Shown piece after piece: positions 1-5,090 of a stretch of DNA of 5,090 bases; within the stretch, counting starts at the first letter, position 1, and every line of letters starts with the position of its first letter. The DNA lies in the NCBI GenBank assembly GCA_030690025.1, contig JAUYDJ010000201.1:1-5090 (forward strand), written 5' to 3'. The position numbers and the translations under genes were made by a program. The stretch comes from Chloroflexota bacterium (GTDB taxonomy: Bacteria; Chloroflexota; Dehalococcoidia; Dehalococcoidales; JAUYDJ01). The notes beneath the pieces are model-generated. The model did no database searches. It was not told where the DNA came from and was given only the letters and a program-made list of their open reading frames with translations.

Positions 1-1
1 G

Positions 2-283
2 CTGGATAACCCGGGTCTGGCCTGGACGTTCGTGATGTGGGGTATCTTTACCGCCTTCATGACCATCGGTACCTTTAAGATGTCAATAATGCACGTTATC
101 GTGTTTTCTACTCTGACCGTTCTCTTCTTCTTGCTGGCCGCCACCTTCTTTGGCGCTCTGCCTGCGGTTGTCCCCGGCGTAGTGGGCATCCTGTGCGGCG
201 GAACGGCCACCTATGGCGCGGCAGCCGTGGTATTAAGTTCTAAGTACGGACGGTGGGTATTCCCTATTGGTTCTTTAGCTTGA
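2..283 (+). CDS. Acetate uptake transporter, GPR1/FUN34/YaaH (SatP) family, C-terminal half (5' partial)
   Basis: The reading frame is open from the window edge to the TGA at 281-283, giving 93 visible residues; the true start lies outside. The protein is very hydrophobic, with about three membrane-spanning stretches: roughly residues 7-24, 36-57 and 61-82 of the visible part. The C-terminal pattern, a Gly/Ala-rich last helix with GILCGG and TYGAAA, then KYGRWVFPIG, matches the end of the GPR1/FUN34/YaaH family, whose members are about 190-200 residues with six helices and take up acetate or succinate by proton symport or a channel-like route. About half the protein is therefore present. The gene ends 19 nt before atpA, and the atpA Shine-Dalgarno lies in that gap, so the two could be co-transcribed. 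Family membership is by remembered motif; substrate is inferred from the family. A GTG at 32 is an internal codon, not a likely start, because the frame continues upstream with family-like sequence. Confidence 0.78.
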   Translation: MDNPGLAWTFVMWGIFTAFMTIGTFKMSIMHVIVFSTLTVLFFLLAATFFGALPAVVPGVVGILCGGTATYGAAAVVLSSKYGRWVFPIGSLA

Positions 284-302
284 GCCCCCGGAGGTTGGTT
301 AG

Positions 303-1817
303 ATGGCGATAAGAGGGCAAGATATTGTTTCGGTTATCAAGCAGCAGATTGAGCAATTCGGCGCGCCGGTAACCATGGTTGACGTTGGCACCGTGATTGA
401 GATTGGCGACGGCATTGCCCGCATTCACGGGCTGTCCGCCGCCAAGTACGGCGAGCTGCTCCAGTTCCCCAATGACATTATGGGTATTGCCTTGAACCTG
501 GAGGAAGACAACGTGGCGGCCACCATCCTCGGCGAGTATGCCACTATCAAGGAGGGGGATGAGGTCCGCTGCACCAACCGCATTGCCGAGGTGCCGGTGG
601 GCGAGACTCTGATTGGGCGCGTGGTTGACGCGCTGGGCCGGCCTATTGATGGCAAGGGCGCCATCAAGACCGACCGCACCCGCCCTATTGAGCGTATCGC
701 GCCTAATGTGACGCTGCGTAAGTCGGTTGATACCCCGGTGCAGACCGGCATCAAGGCCATCGACAGCCTGATACCCCTGGGCCGGGGCCAGCGGGAGCTT
801 ATCATTGGCGACCGCTCTACCGGTAAGACCGCCATTGCTATCGATGCCATCATTAACCAGAAAGGCGGCAACCTCACCTGTATCTACGTGGCTATCGGGC
901 AGAAGATGTCCCGGGTGGCGCAGCTAGTCACCACCCTCGAACAATATGGCGCTATGGAGCATACCATTGTCGTCTCCGCCAGCGCTTCGGACGCAGTAGC
1001 ATTGCAGTACCTGTCGCCTTACGCCGGCTGTGCCATGGGCGAGGAGTTCATGGAGCAGGGCAAGGATGTCCTGGTGGTCTATGATGACCTATCCAAGCAC
1101 GCCTGGGCCTACCGCCAGCTTTCACTGCTGCTGCGCCGCCCGCCGGGACGGGAGGCCTACCCCGGCGATATCTTTTACCTGCATAGCCGCTTGCTGGAGA
1201 GGGCCGCTAAATACGCGCCGGAGTACGGCGGTGGCTCCCTGACCGCTTTACCCATTATTGAGACTCAAGCGGGAGACGTTTCGGCCTATATCCCGACCAA
1301 CGTTATCTCCATCACCGATGGTCAGATTTACCTGGAGACCGACCTGTTTAATGCCGGCGTCCGCCCGGCGCTGAATGTGGGTATATCCGTGTCCCGCGTG
1401 GGGAGTGCCGCTCAGACCAAAGCGATGAAGCAGGTGGCCGGGCGTCTAAAGATGGACCTGGCGCAGTACCAGGAGGTGGCTGCCTTCGCCCAGTTCGGGG
1501 CTACCGAGCTGGATAAGGCCACCCGGGCTCAGCTGGAGCGGGGCCGGCGCATTACCGAAATCCTGAAGCAGGGCCAGTACGTACCGCTGTCGCTGGACAA
1601 GCAGGTGATGATACTGTTTGCCGCCATTAACGGTTATATCGATGATGTGCCCGTGGAGAAAGTCACCCTGTTCGAGAGCAACTTTGCCCAGTTCATGGAT
1701 GCCAACCACCGGGAGCTCGTTGAGGTTATCAACCGGGAAAAGCAGCTTACCGCCGAGACGGAAAAGGCCCTGCGGGCCGCCATAGACGAGTTCAAAAAGG
1801 GCAATTTCCTGGGATAG
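303..1817 (+). CDS. atpA: F-type ATP synthase subunit alpha
   Basis: This is the non-catalytic nucleotide-binding subunit of F1, present in three copies alternating with beta in the cytoplasmic head. The protein is full length at 504 residues, against the usual 500-515. In order it shows an N-terminal beta-barrel (about 25-95, with [10 protein letters not shown] at 36-45), the P-loop GDRSTGKT at 169-176, a Walker B region ending in [15 protein letters not shown] (258-272), the highly conserved [12 protein letters not shown] stretch (278-289), the arginine-finger motif [10 protein letters not shown] (364-373, finger Arg365) that reaches the beta catalytic site, and a helical C-terminal domain. 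Canonical alpha has Gln in the P-loop (GDRQTGKT); here residue 172 is Ser. The ATG is preceded by GGAGG at 290-294 with 8 nt spacing. The gene follows the transporter by 19 nt, where atpH would normally be found. Identity is essentially certain. Confidence 0.99.
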   Translation: MAIRGQDIVSVIKQQIEQFGAPVTMVDVGTVIEIGDGIARIHGLSAAKYGELLQFPNDIMGIALNLEEDNVAATILGEYATIKEGDEVRCTNRIAEVPVGETLIGRVVDALGRPIDGKGAIKTDRTRPIERIAPNVTLRKSVDTPVQTGIKAIDSLIPLGRGQRELIIGDRSTGKTAIAIDAIINQKGGNLTCIYVAIGQKMSRVAQLVTTLEQYGAMEHTIVVSASASDAVALQYLSPYAGCAMGEEFMEQGKDVLVVYDDLSKHAWAYRQLSLLLRRPPGREAYPGDIFYLHSRLLERAAKYAPEYGGGSLTALPIIETQAGDVSAYIPTNVISITDGQIYLETDLFNAGVRPALNVGISVSRVGSAAQTKAMKQVAGRLKMDLAQYQEVAAFAQFGATELDKATRAQLERGRRITEILKQGQYVPLSLDKQVMILFAAINGYIDDVPVEKVTLFESNFAQFMDANHRELVEVINREKQLTAETEKALRAAIDEFKKGNFLG

Positions 1818-1836
1818 AAGGCTAGTTCAGGGTAGT

Positions 1837-1910
1837 TTGAAGGGGCGAAGCCCCTTCAATTAGAATACTTCCCTCTCCCTTATGAAGGGGAGAGGGATAA
1901 AGGGTGAGAG
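1837..1910. repeat. Double-hairpin palindromic repeat in the atpA-atpG spacer (copy 1)
   Basis: Two adjacent inverted repeats lie in the 176-nt spacer. Hairpin A has perfect 10-bp arms, 1837-1846 and 1850-1859, around a GAA triloop. Hairpin B pairs CCCTCTCCC (1871-1879) with GGGAGAGGG (1888-1896) across an 8-nt loop that can close slightly further. It is followed by GGGATAAAGGG (1894-1904) and TGAG. The same A-then-B order, a similar short linker and the same GGGATAAA tail recur at 4801-4920, so this looks like a dispersed palindromic element, perhaps a degenerate MITE or REP-like sequence. Hairpin A has no U-run after it on either strand, so it is not a convincing terminator; pausing or mRNA protection is possible. 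Read on the minus strand it gives a spurious open frame rich in Pro, Ser, Leu and Gly. Confidence 0.75.
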
Positions 1911-1932
1911 GTTGAAAGGTTGAAAGGTTGAA
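1911..1932. repeat. Short tandem repeat, 8-bp unit GTTGAAAG, about 2.75 copies
   Basis: GTTGAAAG occurs at 1911-1918 and 1919-1926, followed by a partial third copy GTTGAA at 1927-1932. It directly abuts the palindromic element and lies about 60 nt before the atpG start. The pattern is seen directly; it may be replication slippage or the outer part of the same repeat element. No function is evident. Confidence 0.8.
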
Positions 1933-1975
1933 TCTCATCTTGAACAGATTGACGGTCGAGGTCTTTTTCGTGATA

Positions 1976-1982
1976 AGAGGAG
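1976..1982 (+). promoter_or_regulatory. Ribosome binding site deciding the TTG start of atpG
   Basis: AGAGGAG ends 11 nt before the TTG at 1994. No in-frame ATG or GTG lies nearby that would preserve the conserved N-terminus; the first in-frame ATG is at codon 24 (position 2063), inside the family's N-terminal helix. The site therefore supports the TTG start, though its spacing is longer than ideal. Confidence 0.6.
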
Positions 1983-1993
1983 CAAAGTAAAGC

Positions 1994-2851
1994 TTGGCTA
2001 ATATACGCGTAATTCGCCGCCGCATCCGCAGCATTAAGAGCATTGCCAACATTACCAAGGCCATGCAGATGATTGCGGCGTCCAAGATGAGACGGGCGCA
2101 GGAACGCGACCTGGCGGGGCGGCCTTATTCGGAGAAGATTCGCCAGGTTATCGCTGACCTGGCGGCGCTGTCGCAGACCGCTGAACTGCTGCACCCGCTT
2201 TTGCAGCGGCGGCCAGTTAAGCGGCTTGCCGTGGTGCACATTACCCCCGACCGCGGCCTGTGCGGGGGCCTTCCCATCAGTATCAACCGCCTGACAGCGA
2301 GCTTTATCCTGGAGCAGAAGCTGCCGGTCAACCTGGTGGTGGTGGGCCGCAAGGGGTTTGACTTTATGCGGCGGTATGTTCGGGACATCCAGGCGGAGTT
2401 TACCCACCTGGGGGACCAGCCGCGCATGTTCGATACGTTGCCAATATCCCACATTATAATTGATGCCTACACCAGCGGCGAGGTCGACCAGGTATACCTG
2501 GCTTATACGCGGTTTATCTCGACGATGCGCCAGACGCCGGTCCTGGAGCAGGTGCTGCCGGTGGAGCCGGCGGTTATACCCCGGGCGCAGAACGTGGACT
2601 ATATCTTTGAACCGAGTCCGGCGGCTGTGTTGAGTGAGCTGCTGCCCCGTTTCGTGGAGATGCAGGTCTACCATGCCATCCTGGAGTCTATTGCCAGCGA
2701 GCAGTCGGCCAGGATGGTGGCCATGCAGAACGCCACGGATAACGCCAAAGACCTTATTGAAGATTTAACCCTGGTTTATAACAAGGCCCGCCAGGAGTCA
2801 ATCACCAGGGAACTCCTTGATATCACCGGCGGTGCTGCCGCAGTAGCCTAG
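1994..2851 (+). CDS. atpG: F-type ATP synthase subunit gamma
   Basis: This is the central rotor shaft of F1, one copy per enzyme, whose long N- and C-terminal helices form a coiled coil inside the alpha3beta3 ring. The 285 residues match the usual 280-295. Both family signatures are intact. The N-terminal helix, about 4-36, contains RRRIRSIKSIANITKAMQMI and ASKM. The C-terminal helix, about 225-275, contains IASEQSARMVAMQNATDNA. The Rossmann-like middle domain carries ITPDRGLCGG (83-92) and VVVGRKG (115-121). The start is TTG: the encoded N-terminus (ANIRVIRRRI) is what the family requires, so a later ATG would remove essential helix. The gene is separated from atpA by 176 nt of repeats, unusual within an atp operon, and is 13 nt before atpD. 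Confidence 0.98.
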   Translation: MANIRVIRRRIRSIKSIANITKAMQMIAASKMRRAQERDLAGRPYSEKIRQVIADLAALSQTAELLHPLLQRRPVKRLAVVHITPDRGLCGGLPISINRLTASFILEQKLPVNLVVVGRKGFDFMRRYVRDIQAEFTHLGDQPRMFDTLPISHIIIDAYTSGEVDQVYLAYTRFISTMRQTPVLEQVLPVEPAVIPRAQNVDYIFEPSPAAVLSELLPRFVEMQVYHAILESIASEQSARMVAMQNATDNAKDLIEDLTLVYNKARQESITRELLDITGGAAAVA

Positions 2852-2855
2852 GTAA

Positions 2856-4259
<1,404 letters not shown>

Positions 4260-4261
4260 CC

Positions 4262-4699
4262 GTGGATACCATAAGGCTCGAGGTGGTGACCGCCGAGCGG
4301 GTGGTTTTCTCGGATGATGTTGATGTGGTGGTTGCCCCGGGCATAGAAGGGCAGCTGGGTATTCTACCTCACCATGCCCCGCTCATGACCATGCTCCAGC
4401 CCGGTGAGTTGGTGGTGCGGAAGGGTGGAGAAGAGCAGGATATTGCGGTTTCCGGCGGCTTTCTGGAGGTGCGCCCCGACCGCGTAATCGTGCTGGCTGA
4501 TGCAGCAGAGAGGGCGGAGGAGATTGATGAGGCCCGAGCGGAAGCCGCCATGCGCCGCGCCCAGGAAAAGCTCAAGGAACGCGCTCCGGGAATACAGACT
4601 GCCGAGGCTGAGGCCGAGCTGCGCCGGGCGCTGATTCGACTCCAGGTAGCGAAGAGGCGGAAGAAAGGTAAGTCCCCGTATACTCAGCAGACCGGCTAA
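4262..4699 (+). CDS. atpC: F-type ATP synthase subunit epsilon
   Basis: This rotor-foot subunit links gamma to the c-ring and can inhibit ATP hydrolysis through its C-terminal arm. It has 145 residues, slightly longer than the usual 130-140. The N-terminal beta-sandwich (about 1-84) carries the family motif [16 protein letters not shown] (26-41) and the AVSGGFLEV strand (62-70). The C-terminal two-helix domain (about 87-132) is present, so this is not one of the short forms lacking the inhibitory arm. IDEARA at 88-93 fits the I(L)DxxRA motif known from the ATP-binding epsilon of thermophilic Bacillus, suggesting an ATP-sensitive switch. The protein ends in a basic, probably disordered tail (about 131-145, [10 protein letters not shown]). 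The start is GTG, 2 nt after atpD. The UAA stop can sit in the triloop of a small hairpin (4691-4705). Confidence 0.97.
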   Translation: MDTIRLEVVTAERVVFSDDVDVVVAPGIEGQLGILPHHAPLMTMLQPGELVVRKGGEEQDIAVSGGFLEVRPDRVIVLADAAERAEEIDEARAEAAMRRAQEKLKERAPGIQTAEAEAELRRALIRLQVAKRRKKGKSPYTQQTG

Positions 4700-4800
4700 G
4701 CTGGTTCCGGTTAGTCGTTGGTTACTACATCGGTGCGAAGGCACGGACTTATCGTTATTTGAGAACCTCATCAAAACATAGCTAGATGTTCTTCGCGGAT

Positions 4801-4920
4801 GACCTCACCCCCTTTATCCCGATAGCATCGGGAAGATAAGAAAAAGAAGGGGGCTTCGCCCCCTTCTTAACACTACTCCCCTTCCCCTGAGTAGGGGAAG
4901 GGGATAAAAGGGATAGGGTC
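4801..4920. repeat. Nested palindromic, MITE-like intergenic element (copy 2)
   Basis: The element is about 120 bp. Its outer 20-mers, 4801-4820 and 4901-4920, are imperfect inverted repeats matching at 16 of 20 positions, with every mismatch a C/T transition. Inside are three hairpins: TCCCGAT/ATCGGGA (4817-4823 and 4827-4833) around AGC; an 11-bp perfect stem (4844-4854 and 4858-4868) around TTC; and a 12-bp perfect stem (4877-4888 and 4893-4904) around GAGT. The last two match in order, spacing and partly in sequence the two hairpins at 1837-1896, and the reverse complement of 4801-4820 shares GGGATAAAGGG with 1894-1904. No coding potential and no clear target-site duplication are seen. 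A non-autonomous mobile repeat is the best reading, but the family is not identified. Confidence 0.7.
4837..4868 (-). terminator. Putative intrinsic terminator for the minus-strand rimM transcript
   Basis: Read on the minus strand, the 11-bp G/C-rich stem (4868-4858 with 4854-4844, triloop GAA) is followed by a T-rich tract ending in TTTTTCTTA, complementary to the A-rich run at 4837-4845. That is a good intrinsic-terminator layout about 100 nt after the rimM stop. It is part of the palindromic repeat, so termination may be a secondary use. On the plus strand the stem lacks a proper T-run. Confidence 0.55.
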
Positions 4921-4967
4921 AATAATAAAATAATAAACAGAAGAGTGGAATCAAATTGCAGTTGAAC

Positions 4968-5090
4968 TTAACCGCTAACCGGCGGTTTTTTGTTCAGAGT
5001 CAGCAGCCCCTCGATAGGCTCGATGGTGATACGTCCCGCATCAAGGTCGATGGACTGTATCACGTCGCCAATCGCCGGGATGAGGATATC
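4968..5090 (-). CDS. rimM: Ribosome maturation factor RimM, C-terminal end (partial)
   Basis: The minus strand is open from the window edge at 5090 to a TAA (4970-4968), encoding the last 40 residues of a protein. The sequence begins DILIPAIGDVIQSIDLDAGR and continues ITIEPIEGLL before a short TLNKKPPVSG tail. The ILIPA..DVI..IDL..GR.T...P.GLL pattern is the C-terminal strand set of the PRC-barrel domain of RimM, which binds ribosomal protein S19 and helps mature the 30S subunit head. The N-terminal RimM domain and start lie outside the window. The gene converges on the atp operon, with a candidate terminator in the repeat beyond its stop. The call rests on one short but characteristic motif; another PRC-barrel protein is the alternative. 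Confidence 0.8.
   Translation of the reverse strand, partial: DILIPAIGDVIQSIDLDAGRITIEPIEGLLTLNKKPPVSG
4970..4991 (+). terminator. Putative intrinsic terminator of the atp operon, overlapping the rimM 3' end
   Basis: AACCGC (4970-4975) pairs with GCGGTT (4982-4987) across a 6-nt loop, and the six T residues at 4986-4991 begin within the last two stem positions. On the plus strand this fits a short intrinsic terminator. It lies some 270 nt after atpC and inside the last codons of convergent rimM, encoding its KKPPVSG tail. The stem is only 6 bp, so strength is uncertain. Confidence 0.4.

Noticed and set aside
425..877. A 150-codon minus-strand open frame within atpA.
   Set aside because: It is a shadow of atpA codon bias, with Arg/Ser/Pro-rich low-complexity product and no supporting context.
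1837..1866. Hairpin A as an intrinsic terminator after atpA.
   Set aside because: The perfect stem is followed by AATTAGAATACTT rather than a U-run on the plus strand, and no U-run follows on the minus strand.
1837..1932. CRISPR array from the repeated G/C and GTTGAAAG units.
   Set aside because: There are no regularly spaced identical repeats of 24-40 nt with unique spacers; the GTTGAAAG copies are directly adjacent.
1949..1977. Possible promoter for atpG: TTGACG (1949-1954) and GATAAG (1972-1977) with 17-nt spacing.
   Set aside because: The -10 match is poor, and the resulting transcript start near 1984 would lie after the atpG ribosome binding site at 1976-1982, so it would not yield a well-translated message.
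1822..2674. Long minus-strand open frames across the atpA-atpG spacer and atpG (ending at 1822 and 1880).
   Set aside because: They are antisense to a certain gene, lack family-like sequence, and their C-terminal parts are translations of the palindromic repeat (Pro/Ser/Leu/Gly-rich).
4700..4800. Small gene, tRNA or riboswitch between atpC and the palindromic element.
   Set aside because: Only short, weak inverted repeats are visible (for example GTGC/GCAC at 4733-4744 and AACAT/ATGTT at 4775-4790), with no cloverleaf, no ribosome binding site and no convincing open frame.

Overview
This window holds the F1 sector of a bacterial F-type ATP synthase. The four + strand genes are atpA (alpha), atpG (gamma), atpD (beta) and atpC (epsilon), in the conserved A-G-D-C order. 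Proteins and layout are clearly bacterial. The alpha and beta sequences, the non-ATG starts on atpG and atpC, and the G/C-rich palindromic intergenic repeats remind me of Chloroflexota of the Dehalococcoidia type. That assignment is from memory only and should be held loosely.

Layout. Positions 2-283 are the 3' half of a small membrane protein of the GPR1/FUN34/YaaH (SatP) acetate-uptake family, cut by the window edge and ending 19 nt before atpA. atpA (303-1817) is followed by a 176-nt spacer containing two hairpins, an 8-bp tandem repeat and the atpG ribosome binding site. atpG (1994-2851, TTG start), atpD (2865-4259) and atpC (4262-4699, GTG start) are then tightly packed, with gaps of 13 and 2 nt. 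The stretch 4700-4967 has no gene. Its first 100 nt show only weak short hairpins, and 4801-4920 is a nested palindromic element with imperfect 20-bp terminal inverted repeats that shares architecture and sequence with the atpA-atpG spacer. The minus strand from 5090 down to 4968 encodes the last 40 residues of a protein I recognise as RimM, convergent with the atp genes.

How it works together. Alpha and beta form the catalytic hexamer, gamma is the rotor shaft, and epsilon is the rotor foot and inhibitory arm. The Fo genes (a, c, b) and delta (atpH) are not visible; the place normally held by atpH is taken by the transporter. The three-copy subunits have ATG starts with good Shine-Dalgarno sequences, and the one-copy subunits start with TTG or GTG. 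Two intrinsic terminator candidates face each other in the convergent region, one for each strand.

I see no sign of a wholly new system. The points worth a second look are the repeat family in and after the operon, the transporter/atpA junction, a Gln-to-Ser change in the alpha P-loop, and the ATP-sensing motif in epsilon.
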